DNA from: Pseudomonadota bacterium
Lineage (GTDB): Bacteria > Pseudomonadota > Alphaproteobacteria > Sphingomonadales > Sphingomonadaceae
Reading direction: 5' to 3'
Length of the DNA stretch: 64,000 bases
NCBI GenBank assembly: GCA_023400405.1
Contig: JAEXFD010000040.1
Location: forward strand, 57,784 to 121,783
Shown: positions 26,019-35,319 of the stretch, piece by piece
Position numbering within the stretch: position 1 is the stretch's first letter
How the letters are laid out: every line of letters starts with the position of its first letter
The notes under the pieces: model-generated
Told to the model about the DNA's origin: nothing
Database searches by the model: none
Seen by the model: the letters and a program-made list of their open reading frames with translations, nothing else
Position numbers and translations under genes: made by a program

Positions 26019-27764
26019 CTATTCGGCGGATCGGCGAAAGGTCAGGCCGGAGTAAATGAGCACGTCGTCTTCGCCGAAGCGGACGAGTTCTCCCGTCGTC
26101 TCGGGTCCGAGGCCACCGGTGAAAGCACGCCGCGATCCGGCGACCACCAACGGATAGGTGAAGGCACCGCTGTTATAGACCAGCGTCAGCTGCAGCAGGC
26201 GCTCTTCCAGGACCTTGATCTCGGCGGCGAGGATCTGTTCGGCGCCGGGCATCTGATAGCCGAAATGGTCGTAGCGTCCGACGCGCGCGCGCCAAGAATC
26301 GGCCAGCGGCGCTGTGACGACGCGATATCCCGCCTGATGCTCTCCGTCGTCCGACTGGCTGAACAGGACGTGGTACGGGCCGACCTCGGCAAAGCGGTAG
26401 CGCTCCCCGACGACCGCCTGTGACTGCGCGCCCGCCGCCTCGGTGAGGGGCTGAAAGCTGCCATCCGACAATGGGCGCAGCCGGACCCGCCCGTCGGGCT
26501 GCTGTAGCATCAGATCGTCCCCATCGAGCGCGACGGTCGCGAAGGTGCGTTTTCGGGGATAGTCGCCGACGTGCGCGGCCATGGCTTCGGTCGCGAGGGT
26601 AACCGGCGTGGCGTTCGGATCGATCGGCGGGAGGTGCGGCGCGGGGCGGATATCCGCTGTCTTCAGTCCGTTGTCCTCGAGCACCCGGAAGGCGAACTCG
26701 CTCGCCAGGGCGTCGCCGCCCACGCTGTTGACGAGGATCGCGGCCGCGATCCGCCTTTGCGGGAGAAGCAGCAGAGCGGCGTTGGCGAAACCGGTGCTTC
26801 CCGCATGATACATCGCAAACGCGCCGCCGCGCTGGAACATGAACCAGCCCAGGCCCTTCTTGTTCGTCTCGACCGCGATGTGATCGTTCGACAGGCGGAA
26901 CATCGCCTGGACCGAAGCCGGGTCGATCAGGGGGCTGGGCGTCCCTCCCCAGGCTTTCATCAGGCCGATGGCGTAGCGCGCCAGATCCTCGACGCTGGAA
27001 TAGAGGCCGCCGGCCGGCTGGTCGCGAAGCTCCAGCGGTGGGGTAGGGCGTCCGTCCTGATAATAGAGGCGCGAGCGCGCCGGGAGGCCGGCCTCGGTGG
27101 CGAAGCCGGATCGCGCCATGCCCATCGGTGCAAGGATCCGGGAGCGCACATAGTCCGGATAGGCCTGGCCGCTGACGTTGCGGATGACGTTGCCGAGCAG
27201 GCTGTAGCCGATGTTCGAATAGAGGCCGATCGTCTGGGGCCAGGCCGCAAGCTCGGTGTCGTTCAGCAGATCGATGACGTCGGTATAGTCGGCGCTCTCG
27301 AGTCCCGTGTTCTTGAAGACATCGGTGGGAAGCCCGGAGGTGTGGGTCATGACCGATCGCACGGTCACGCGGTCAAGATCGGCGCCTCGCGCACCGATAC
27401 GCAGATTTGGGACATAGTCCCGAACGGGCCTGTCGATGTCGATGCGGCCCTGGGCCCGCAATTGCATCAGGGCCAGCGCGGTGAAGGTCTTGGTCACGGA
27501 GCCGATCGGCACGATCGTGTCCGGGCGCATGGCGACGCCGTTCTCGCGGTCCGCGTGGCCGAAACCTTCCGCCCAGACGACCGCGCCCTCCTGGACCAGG
27601 ATCGCGCTCGCGCCGGTGAGCCGGTGGCGCACCATGCCGTCGCCGATCAGCCTGCGATAGTCGTTGATCCCCCCGGCATCGGCGAACGGCTTCGCCAAGA
27701 CCGCGGGCGTGATCGCCATCGCGGCGGTCGTTATGCCCCCCTTGATCACGGCGCGACGATGCAT
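26019..27764 (-). CDS. Tat-exported serine hydrolase, class C beta-lactamase/DD-peptidase family
   Basis: A 581-residue protein. I chose the ATG at 27764, which has GGGGGGAA six bases upstream and gives a Tat-like signal R-R-A-V-I-K (residues 3-8) with an Ala-rich core; an upstream in-frame start would bury it. The active-site motifs of the penicillin-binding/AmpC-like fold are present: S-V-T-K (89-92), Y-S-N (182-184) and a later H-A-G. A C-terminal domain of about 170 residues is an extra beta-rich extension found in many esterase or peptidase members. Likely periplasmic; the substrate (peptide, ester or beta-lactam) cannot be told. Confidence 0.8.
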   Translation of the reverse strand: MHRRAVIKGGITTAAMAITPAVLAKPFADAGGINDYRRLIGDGMVRHRLTGASAILVQEGAVVWAEGFGHADRENGVAMRPDTIVPIGSVTKTFTALALMQLRAQGRIDIDRPVRDYVPNLRIGARGADLDRVTVRSVMTHTSGLPTDVFKNTGLESADYTDVIDLLNDTELAAWPQTIGLYSNIGYSLLGNVIRNVSGQAYPDYVRSRILAPMGMARSGFATEAGLPARSRLYYQDGRPTPPLELRDQPAGGLYSSVEDLARYAIGLMKAWGGTPSPLIDPASVQAMFRLSNDHIAVETNKKGLGWFMFQRGGAFAMYHAGSTGFANAALLLLPQRRIAAAILVNSVGGDALASEFAFRVLEDNGLKTADIRPAPHLPPIDPNATPVTLATEAMAAHVGDYPRKRTFATVALDGDDLMLQQPDGRVRLRPLSDGSFQPLTEAAGAQSQAVVGERYRFAEVGPYHVLFSQSDDGEHQAGYRVVTAPLADSWRARVGRYDHFGYQMPGAEQILAAEIKVLEERLLQLTLVYNSGAFTYPLVVAGSRRAFTGGLGPETTGELVRFGEDDVLIYSGLTFRRSAE

Positions 27765-27991
27765 GGCGTTCCCCCCGAAGCCGACGAGGATCGGGACTGA
27801 CCGTTTCCTCAAGCGGCGAACTAGACGGGGCCTGTCGCCAGCGTCAACCACCCGATCGTTCATGTAAGTTGACCCGCTTCTCCAGTTGGGGCTGGAGTCC
27901 GGTCAGACGAAGGGTGGGAAGGATCGAGCTGATCCTAAGAAGCCGTTCGCTATGTGGTTCCCTGCGCGGTTGCTGGCGCTATAGCAGCGGC

Positions 27992-28513
27992 ATGAGCGAG
28001 GAAGAAGCCGGCCTGCTTGCGATATTCGCGGCCGAACGCGCGGCCCTGCTCCGCTTCCTTGCGGCGCGTACCGGCGACCCCGCCGGCGCCGACGACCTGC
28101 TTCAGGAATTATGGATCCGGATCCACCAGGCCGAGCATGGACCGATCGCCAATGGCCGTGCCTATCTGTACCGCATGGCGCAGAACCTGGTGCTCGACGG
28201 GGTTCGCGAGCGAAGGCGTCGCGAGGCGCGGGAGGGGGCTTGGCTGGACGCCACCACCGATTCCGGCGGCGGCGGCGACCCGGCCGACCCGGTTCCCAAC
28301 GCCGAGGCGCAGCTCATCTCGCGCGACGAGGCGGAGCGACTGGCGCGCGCCATCGAGGTGCTGCCCGAAGGCGCCCGTCGCGTCTTGCGACTCCACAAGA
28401 TCGACGGGTTATCGCATCCCGAGGTCGCCGAACGGCTCGGCATCAGCCGGAGCGGCGTGGAGAAGCACATGGCCGTGGCGATGGCACATCTTCGAAAACA
28501 GTTGCGGGACTGA
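27992..28513 (+). CDS. fecI: ECF sigma factor, FecI-like
   Basis: A 173-residue sigma-70 family protein of the iron-starvation/FecI type: region 2 with D-D-L-L-Q-E-L-W (about 32-39) and region 4 with L-S-H-P-E-V-A-E-R-L-G-I-S (about 141-153). It lies directly upstream of an anti-sigma fecR homologue and a TonB receptor with an STN signalling domain, the classic cell-surface signalling trio. The receptor senses a ligand outside, FecR relays it and this sigma factor turns on the transport or biosynthesis genes. The gene symbol reflects the family, not a proven ferric citrate role. Confidence 0.85.
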   Translation: MSEEEAGLLAIFAAERAALLRFLAARTGDPAGADDLLQELWIRIHQAEHGPIANGRAYLYRMAQNLVLDGVRERRRREAREGAWLDATTDSGGGGDPADPVPNAEAQLISRDEAERLARAIEVLPEGARRVLRLHKIDGLSHPEVAERLGISRSGVEKHMAVAMAHLRKQLRD

Positions 28514-28603
28514 GGTGATGGCGATCGCATGGCGTCTCAAGGGCGCAAGGCAGAATATGACGATTGAACGCCCGCCGAGGAACCGCGGGCTGGGGCAGGA
28601 CCG

Positions 28604-29539
28604 ATGACCGACGCGATCGAGGCGGAGGCCGCACGCTGGTATGCGGCGCAGGATGACGATGCGATGGACTGGGAAGGCTTCACCGCCTGGCTCGAGGCCG
28701 ATCCACGCCATCGCGCGGCATTCGACGAGGTCGCGTTGCTCGGCGACGCGATCGATCGCCAGCGCACGGCGATCGCCGCGCGGCTGCCCGCGAACGAAGA
28801 CGTCCCGCTCGAACTGCCCCAGCGCACGCGCCGCCTCGGCTGGGGGCTGACGATCGGCGGCGCCGCGGCGGCAGCGCTGGCGTTGCTCGTCGCCGTGCCG
28901 CGCACCCCCGCACCGGCCGTCTATGCCACCGCGCCCGGCCAGACGCAGGTCGTCGCGCTGGCCGACGGCTCGAAGGTCACGCTCGCGCCGGCGAGCCGCC
29001 TCACCGTCGCGGGGCGGTCGCAAGACCAGCTCGCGCTCGAAGGCGCCGCCTATTTCGATATTCCCCATCGCCCCGGCCGGACCCTGTCGGTTCAGGTCGG
29101 CGGGTTGGAAGTGCGGGACATCGGTACGCGATTCGCGATCACCAGCGGCCGCGACGTCGCGCGGATCGAAGTCGCGGAGGGCCGGCTCGCGCTGAATTCT
29201 GAGCGGCTGGCGCAGCCAGTGGCGCTGAGCGCGGGACATTATGCCGATGCTGATCTCGCCGCGGGCCGGCTGCAGCTCGGCACAGTTGCGCCGGCGAACG
29301 TCGCGAGCTGGCGGAGCGGCCAGCTTCGCTATGCCGATGCCCCGCTCGCGCTGGTCGCCGCCGATATCGCGCGCTATGCCGGCAAGCCTGTGGAGGTCGA
29401 TCCGGCGCTGCGCACGCGCCGCTTCTCGGGGGTGTTGCGGATCAGTGACGAGTCGAAGTTGGCAGCGTCGCTCGGGGCGATCATGGCGATCGATGTCGCC
29501 GAGGACCGCCGCAGTATCCATCTGCGCGCTCGCCCTTAG
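28604..29539 (+). CDS. fecR: FecR-family anti-sigma factor and sensor
   Basis: A 311-residue single-pass membrane protein. The N-terminal cytosolic part has the W-Y-A-A-Q region and W-L-E-A-D-P-R-H-R-A-A-F-D signature (about 29-41); a membrane segment lies near 78-98; the periplasmic FecR domain follows with the A-Y-F-D-I motif and I-G-T-R-F near 168-172. GGGGCAGGA precedes the ATG. Its role is to hold the ECF sigma factor and respond to the STN domain of the receptor. Its last 47 bases overlap the start of the receptor gene. Confidence 0.87.
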   Translation: MTDAIEAEAARWYAAQDDDAMDWEGFTAWLEADPRHRAAFDEVALLGDAIDRQRTAIAARLPANEDVPLELPQRTRRLGWGLTIGGAAAAALALLVAVPRTPAPAVYATAPGQTQVVALADGSKVTLAPASRLTVAGRSQDQLALEGAAYFDIPHRPGRTLSVQVGGLEVRDIGTRFAITSGRDVARIEVAEGRLALNSERLAQPVALSAGHYADADLAAGRLQLGTVAPANVASWRSGQLRYADAPLALVAADIARYAGKPVEVDPALRTRRFSGVLRISDESKLAASLGAIMAIDVAEDRRSIHLRARP

Positions 29540-31829
29540 CGTTCCCGCCGCCGCCCAGGCCCAGCGCGCCGCGATCGACGTCCCCGCCGGCCGTCTCGCC
29601 GATGCGATCGCTATTCTGGCCGGCCAAAGCGGCGCCTCGATCGGTGCGGCGGGGCGGCTCCCCGATCGTTCCAGCCCCGCGGTCCGCGGCCGGATGGGGG
29701 TCGGCCAGGCGCTCGATCGGCTGCTTGCCGGCAGCGGCTGGCGCGCGCGCCGCGTCTCGGCGGGGGTCTGGCGGATCGAACCGATGGCTACCAGCCCGCA
29801 TCCGGCTTCGGAGCCACCGCGGCGCGAACGCCCGCGCCTCGCGGTCGAGCCCGAGGCCGCGATGCGGGAAATCGTCGTCACCGGGCGCAAGCGCCGTGAG
29901 CTGCTGGCCGAGACCGATGCGGCGATCAGCGTCGTTTCCGGGGAGCGCATCGCCGAACACGGCGGCTTGGCCGGCGCTGCCGCCATTGCGGAGCGGATCG
30001 ACGGGCTCACCGTCACCAGCCTCGGCTCCGGCCGCAACCGGCTGTTCGTGCGCGGCGTGGCGGACAGCCCGTTCGACGGCTTCGGCCAGGCCGCAGTCAG
30101 CGTCGCAGTCGATGAAGCGCGGGTCAGCTATGACGCGCCCGATCCCGATCTTCGCCTGGTCGACATGGAGCGCGTCGAGCTGCTCAAGGGACCGCAAGGT
30201 CCGCTCTACGGCACCGGCGCCCTGGGCGGCATCTATCGGGTCGTCACGCGCAAGCCCGATCCCGGTGCTTTCGCGGCGTCGATCGTGACGGGCGGCGCAG
30301 TGGGGCAGCATGGCGGATCCGGCGGCGACGTCCAGGCCATGATCAACCTGCCGCTCGGCACGAGCACGGCGTTGCGTGGCGTTGCTTATACCGCGCTCGA
30401 GCCCGGCTGGATCGACGATCGGGGAGGCGGACGCGACCGCAATTCCGGCCGCGTCGCCGGCGCGCGGCTCTCCCTGCACGCCGAACCGTTCGCGAGCTGG
30501 ATCGTCGATCTGGAAGGCGCCGTGCAGGACGCCGACTTTCGCGACAGCCAATATGTCGATGGCGCCGGCCGCTATACCCGCGCCGCGCGCGCCGCCGAAC
30601 CGCACGACAGCGACTTCCAGCTCGCCAGCCTCACCCTGCGCGGTGCGATCGGCGGCATCGCGATCACCAGCGTGTCGAGCCTCGCGCGCCAGGAATTGAG
30701 CACGGCCTATGACGCCAGTGCCTCCGCCGCGGCGCTCGGGGGAACGGCGCCCGCTCGCTACCGCGACGATCGACAGTATCGCGTCGTCACGCAGGAACTG
30801 CGCGTGGCGGGGCCGGATACTGCCCGCTTCTCGTGGCTCGCCGGCCTTTCGCTGCTCGACGCCACCACCGATGCCAGCGGGACACTGACGGACGCGTCGC
30901 AGACTCGGCCGATCCTGACGCTTGCCCGCCACGTGCTCGAGCTTGCGGCGTTTGGCGAAGGCCGCCTTCGCCTCGGGCAAAGCCTGTCGCTGTCGCTGGG
31001 CGGACGGCTGTTCCATGCCAGCGTCGACGACAGCAAGCGCGAGAATGACGATAGCGCGGCAGTGCGGCGCTATCAGCTGTTCCTCTCGCCAAGCGCCACC
31101 CTGCGCCGAACCCAAGGCGGAACCACGCTCTACCTGCGCTATGCCGAGGCGCTTCGGCCGGGCGGTGCTGCGCCCGAGGCGCTGGGGCAGCAGGACCCAG
31201 CCTATGCCCTGGACGAGATCCAGACCTTCGAGGCGGGCATCCGGCGCACCCGACCAGGCCTGTTCTTCGCTGCCGATCTGTTCCATTCGTCCTGGCAGTC
31301 GATGCAGGCGGATTTCTTGCGGCCCGACGGGTTGGTGACCACGCGGAACGCCGGCGATGCGGTCGATTATGGCGGCGAGGCCTCGATCGAATGGCAGCCG
31401 GGCGACTGGCGGATCGGCGGGGGCGCGATCCTCCATCGCGCCCGACTGACCCGCGCGACGGCCTTTGCCGCCCAGAGCGACGATCTGCGGCTTCCCGTCA
31501 CGTCGGACGTCGCGCTGCGCGGCGCGGTCGGACGGCGGTTGTGGCTGGGTGACTGGCAGGCGGATGCGGAGGTTTCCGCCAATCTGGTGGGTGCGTCGCG
31601 GCTCAGCTTCGATCCGGGGCTCGATCGGCGGATGCCCGGCCGCGCCCTGCTGAACCTGAGCCTCGGCGCCCAGCGGGGCGGCTGGGAGCTCCGCTCGGCC
31701 ATCGAGAATCTGCTCGATTCGAGTGCCGACGGCTTCGCGTTCGGCAATCCCTTTGCGATCCGCACCACGCTTCAGCACACGCCGATTCGCCCGCGCACCT
31801 TCCGCGTCACGCTCGGCCGCCACTTCTAG
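29493..31829 (+). CDS. TonB-dependent receptor with N-terminal STN signalling domain
   Basis: A 778-residue outer-membrane receptor. A signal peptide (about 1-24, ending A-A-A-Q-A) is followed by an STN domain (about 25-97), a plug (about 130-260; TonB box region E-I-V-V-T-G-R near 132-138) and a 22-strand-type barrel ending with Phe. The STN domain marks a receptor that signals to FecR. The ATG at 29493 lies inside fecR and is the only start that gives a clean signal peptide. The ligand is unknown; iron chelates are usual, but the downstream genes suggest another small molecule is possible. Confidence 0.87.
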   Translation: MSPRTAAVSICALALSVPAAAQAQRAAIDVPAGRLADAIAILAGQSGASIGAAGRLPDRSSPAVRGRMGVGQALDRLLAGSGWRARRVSAGVWRIEPMATSPHPASEPPRRERPRLAVEPEAAMREIVVTGRKRRELLAETDAAISVVSGERIAEHGGLAGAAAIAERIDGLTVTSLGSGRNRLFVRGVADSPFDGFGQAAVSVAVDEARVSYDAPDPDLRLVDMERVELLKGPQGPLYGTGALGGIYRVVTRKPDPGAFAASIVTGGAVGQHGGSGGDVQAMINLPLGTSTALRGVAYTALEPGWIDDRGGGRDRNSGRVAGARLSLHAEPFASWIVDLEGAVQDADFRDSQYVDGAGRYTRAARAAEPHDSDFQLASLTLRGAIGGIAITSVSSLARQELSTAYDASASAAALGGTAPARYRDDRQYRVVTQELRVAGPDTARFSWLAGLSLLDATTDASGTLTDASQTRPILTLARHVLELAAFGEGRLRLGQSLSLSLGGRLFHASVDDSKRENDDSAAVRRYQLFLSPSATLRRTQGGTTLYLRYAEALRPGGAAPEALGQQDPAYALDEIQTFEAGIRRTRPGLFFAADLFHSSWQSMQADFLRPDGLVTTRNAGDAVDYGGEASIEWQPGDWRIGGGAILHRARLTRATAFAAQSDDLRLPVTSDVALRGAVGRRLWLGDWQADAEVSANLVGASRLSFDPGLDRRMPGRALLNLSLGAQRGGWELRSAIENLLDSSADGFAFGNPFAIRTTLQHTPIRPRTFRVTLGRHF

Positions 31830-31922
31830 GAGCCGGCGCGAGCGTCCCAAAAATTTTTCCGCGCACGAACTGCGGTGCCTGCGAAGCCGTGGCGTCCTTC
31901 GGCCGTGTCGCGGGAGAAACGC

Positions 31923-32459
31923 ATGCTTCAGTCTATCCAGCAACTGGTCGCGGATCGCTATGCCGTGGCGCATGGCGCGCGGCTGACGGTCGATTTCCCG
32001 CATTACTGCACGATCCAGGACGAGAACGGTCCCTGTGCGACGCTGGGCTTTCGCAGCGCAGCGGATGGACCGCTGTTCCTCGAACGCTATCTCTCGCAGC
32101 CGATCGAGCAGGTGATCGCAGATGTGCTGGGCCGCACGCTTTCGCGCGAGCGGATCGTCGAGATCGGCGCACACGCTTCGCAGCGTCCTCGCGCCACCGT
32201 GGCGCTATGGGCGCGCGCCGCAGCCGAGCTGGGGCGGCGGGGCGAGCTGGCGGTGGCCGTGCTCACGGCGCCGATGCGTGCCATGTTCGAACGGCTGGGC
32301 CTGCCGATCACGGTGCTGGCGGCCGCCGATCCGGCAATGCTCGGCGAAGACGGGCGCGGCTGGGGCCGGTATTACCATACGGAGCCGATGGTCTGCGCAG
32401 GCGAAATCGCCGCGGCGCAGCCCGCGCTCGCCCGCTGGCAGAGCCTCGACGCGCAATGA
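31923..32459 (+). CDS. Thermostable hemolysin family protein (GNAT-like)
   Basis: A 178-residue protein resembling the thermostable hemolysin family (T_hemolysin), which belongs to the acyltransferase/GNAT fold group and is distantly LuxI-like. Core features are E-I-G-A-H-A-S (about 80-86) and R-A-M-F-E-R-L-G (about 119-126), the typical GNAT end region. GGGAGAA precedes the ATG. It overlaps the following adenylase fusion by four bases. Despite the family name, haemolysis is not implied; with these neighbours an N-acyltransferase role is more likely, which is an inference. Confidence 0.7.
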   Translation: MLQSIQQLVADRYAVAHGARLTVDFPHYCTIQDENGPCATLGFRSAADGPLFLERYLSQPIEQVIADVLGRTLSRERIVEIGAHASQRPRATVALWARAAAELGRRGELAVAVLTAPMRAMFERLGLPITVLAAADPAMLGEDGRGWGRYYHTEPMVCAGEIAAAQPALARWQSLDAQ

Positions 32460-34555
32460 GCGGCATCCTCAGCGGCGCGATCTCGCGCCATGCCGCCCAG
32501 CGCACCACCGCCATCGCCATCGACAGCGGCGCGACATCGCTCACCTATGCCGAGCTCGATGCGCTGTTGCCGCGCATCGCCAACGATCTTGGCGCGCGCT
32601 TCGGAAGGGGATCGCTCACGCCGGTGGGGATTGCCGTCGATCACGGCCTTGGCGCCTGCGTGCTCGACCTCGCGCTGATCGAAGCCGGCATTCCCGCCGT
32701 GCAACTGCCCCCCTTTTTCACGCCGGGCCAGATCGACGCCGCGCTCGATGCGGCCGGCTGTCGCGCGCTGATCACCGAGGCAGAGCTCGCCCAGGATGCG
32801 GACGGCCGCTATCTCGCGCTGGCCGACACCCTAATCGACAGCCTGCCCGCGGCGCTGCCAGCCGGGACGTGCAAGATCAGCTTCTCGTCGGGCTCGACGG
32901 GCGATCCCAAGGGGGTCTGTCTTTCTGCGGAGCAGCTTGGCGCCGTCGCCGAGGCGGTGGTCGGCTATCTCGGGCACGAGCATGCGGGCCGTCATCTGCC
33001 GCTGCTGCCGCCAGGCATCCTGCTCGAGACAGTGGCCGGATTCTATGCCACGCTGGTGGCCGGCGGCACCTATGTCGTGCGGGCGCAGCGCGAGACCGGG
33101 CTCGCGGATCCGTTTCGGCCGGACATCGCGTTGACCCTCGAAACGATCGTGCGCGAAGAGATCAGCTCGCTGATCCTCGTTCCCGAATATCTCGCCGCCC
33201 TGGTTCGGGGCATGGAAGCGACCGGCGTCCGCCTGCCGCGGCTCACGCTCGTCGCGGTCGGCGGCGCGCGGATCGCCCCGGCGCTGCTCGAACGCGCCGC
33301 GGCGCTCGGCCTGCCGGTGCGTCAGGGCTATGGCCTCACCGAATGCGGCTCCGTCGTCTGCCTCGAGCGCGGCGACGAGCCGGCGCGCGGCAGCGTCGGC
33401 CGTCCGCTCGGTGCGCACCGGATCACCATCGCGGCGGATGGCGAAATCGTGATCGACGGGCCGCTGCACCTCGGTACGATCGGCAGTCCGCGCGCGCCCG
33501 GCCCGCTCCAGACCGGCGATGTCGGCCGGATCGACGAAGCCGGATGCCTATGGATCGAAGGGCGCAAATCCGCGCTGCTCGTCACCGGCTTTGGCCGCAA
33601 CGTCTCGCCCGAATGGGTCGAGACGCTGCTCGTCGCCGAGCCCGAGGTCGCGCAGGCGATGGTGCGCGGCGACGGCAAGCCCGCGCTCGATGCGCTGATT
33701 GTGCCGTCCTCGCCCCAGGCGGACGTCGCGGCTGCGGTGGCGCGGGTGAACGCAGTGCTGCCGGCCTATGCCCATGTCGCCGCCTTCCGGCTGGTGCCCC
33801 CCTTCACCCCGGCGAACGGCCTGCTGACCGGCAACGGCCGCATCCGCCGCGCGGCGATTGCCGCCGCCTATCCAGAAAGGAACGACGACATGCCCTTCTT
33901 CGATCGCCTGGTGGAAGAAACGCGCGATGCTCAGGCTCGCTTCGCGATGACGCCGCAACTGATCGCCGGCCTCACCGGGCGGATCAGCCGCGCGGACTAT
34001 ATCGCCTATCTCAGTCAGGCCTATCATCATGTCCGTCACACGGTGCCGCTGATGCAGGAAGCCCGGGCGCGGCTGGCGCATGATCCCATGCTGATCGCCG
34101 CGCTCGACGACTATATCGAGGAAGAGACCGGCCACGAGCAGTGGATCCTAGATGACATCGCCGCGGCGGGCGGCGATGCCGCCGCCGTCGCCGCAAGCGC
34201 GCCCGCACCGGCGACCGCGGCAATGGTCGATCACGCCTATCGGGTGATCCGCACCGGCAATCCGGCTGCGTTCTTCGGCATGGTCTTCGTGCTCGAAGGC
34301 ACCAGCATCGCAATGGCGAGCAGCGGCGCCTCCGCCGTGCAGCAGGCGCTGGGCCTGCCGCCCGAGGCCTTCCGCTACCTCACCTCGCACGGCGCGCTCG
34401 ATCAGGACCATATGAAATTCTTCGCTCGGCTGATGAACCGGATCGAGGATGCCGACGATCAGGCCGCGATCATCGCGATGGCGCGCGACATGTTCGCGCT
34501 GTTCGGCGGGGTATTCGCCGGGATCGAGCTGGAGGCGCATCGTGAAGCGGCTTGA
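32456..34555 (+). CDS. Fusion of an acyl-adenylating (ANL) enzyme with a heme-oxygenase-like diiron oxidase
   Basis: A 699-residue protein. Residues 1-478 are an AMP-binding enzyme with P-loop S-S-G-S-T-G-D-P-K-G (about 142-151), Y-G-L-T-E-C near 297 and T-G-D-V-G-R near 351. The lysine expected in the C-terminal A10 motif is Arg462 in T-G-N-G-R-I-R-R. Residues 479-699 match iron-containing redox enzymes of the TenA/heme-oxygenase fold, with a ligand set E-x-x-H (Glu557, His560), Glu614 and H-x3-D-x2-H (645-652). The second domain has its own Met479 preceded by GAAAGGA, suggesting it was once, or still is, translated separately. Expected chemistry: activate an acyl group, then oxidise it. Confidence 0.78.
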   Translation: MSGILSGAISRHAAQRTTAIAIDSGATSLTYAELDALLPRIANDLGARFGRGSLTPVGIAVDHGLGACVLDLALIEAGIPAVQLPPFFTPGQIDAALDAAGCRALITEAELAQDADGRYLALADTLIDSLPAALPAGTCKISFSSGSTGDPKGVCLSAEQLGAVAEAVVGYLGHEHAGRHLPLLPPGILLETVAGFYATLVAGGTYVVRAQRETGLADPFRPDIALTLETIVREEISSLILVPEYLAALVRGMEATGVRLPRLTLVAVGGARIAPALLERAAALGLPVRQGYGLTECGSVVCLERGDEPARGSVGRPLGAHRITIAADGEIVIDGPLHLGTIGSPRAPGPLQTGDVGRIDEAGCLWIEGRKSALLVTGFGRNVSPEWVETLLVAEPEVAQAMVRGDGKPALDALIVPSSPQADVAAAVARVNAVLPAYAHVAAFRLVPPFTPANGLLTGNGRIRRAAIAAAYPERNDDMPFFDRLVEETRDAQARFAMTPQLIAGLTGRISRADYIAYLSQAYHHVRHTVPLMQEARARLAHDPMLIAALDDYIEEETGHEQWILDDIAAAGGDAAAVAASAPAPATAAMVDHAYRVIRTGNPAAFFGMVFVLEGTSIAMASSGASAVQQALGLPPEAFRYLTSHGALDQDHMKFFARLMNRIEDADDQAAIIAMARDMFALFGGVFAGIELEAHREAA

Positions 34556-35297
34556 AGGCGCCACCATCGTGGTGACCGGCGCGGCCGGTGCGCTCGGCTC
34601 GCGGCTTGCCCGTGGCCTGCGCGCCGCCCGCAGCACCGTGATCGGCATCGACCGCAACGAATGCGGCGCCTGCGATCGCACGATCGTGACCGACCTTTCC
34701 GATGCCGCGTCGCTCGCCGCGACGGCGCAGACGCTCTCGGCGGAGCCGGTCGATCTGCTGGTCAATGTTGCCGGCGCCCAATATTTCGGCCCGGCCGAGC
34801 AGCAGGATCCCGCCAGCATCGCGCTCACCTACACGGTCAATCTCGTCGCACCGGCGACCCTGGCGCGCGCGGTGCTGCCGGGGATGCTGGCGCGGGGCGA
34901 GGGGCAGGTCGTCAATATCGGATCGGTGATGGGCATCATCGCCTATCCCTATTTCGCCACCTATTCGAGCTCCAAGGCCGGGCTGCGCGGGCTGAGCGAT
35001 GCGCTGCGGCGCGAAGTGGCGGGGCGGGGGGTCGCCGTCACCCATATCTCGCCGCGCACCATCGCCACCGGTTTCAATTCGGCCGCGGTCAATCGCTTTC
35101 TCGAGCTCGTCGGGATGCGTGCCGACGATCCCGATGCCGTTGCGCAGCGGATCGTGCGCGCGATCCTCGCCCGGCGCCGCGACGTTTCGATCGGCGCGGC
35201 CGAGCGCTTCTATGCCCGTATCAATGCGATCGCGCCGGGCGTGATCGATCGCGGTCTCGCCGGACAAGCGGCGAAGGCACGCACGCTGTTTTCCTGA
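34542..35297 (+). CDS. Short-chain dehydrogenase/reductase (SDR)
   Basis: A 251-residue classical SDR: T-G-A-A-G-A-L-G cofactor loop (about residues 12-19), N-V-A-G-A near 75, catalytic Ser around 127 and Y-x-x-x-K (Y-S-S-S-K, about 141-145). The GTG at 34542 has GGAGG six bases upstream and lies 14 bases inside the preceding gene. It should use NAD(P)H to reduce or oxidise a carbonyl or alcohol in the product of the adenylase/oxidase fusion. The substrate is unknown. Confidence 0.82.
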   Translation: MKRLEGATIVVTGAAGALGSRLARGLRAARSTVIGIDRNECGACDRTIVTDLSDAASLAATAQTLSAEPVDLLVNVAGAQYFGPAEQQDPASIALTYTVNLVAPATLARAVLPGMLARGEGQVVNIGSVMGIIAYPYFATYSSSKAGLRGLSDALRREVAGRGVAVTHISPRTIATGFNSAAVNRFLELVGMRADDPDAVAQRIVRAILARRRDVSIGAAERFYARINAIAPGVIDRGLAGQAAKARTLFS

Positions 35298-35319
35298 ACC
35301 ACAGCCAAGGAACCGACCG

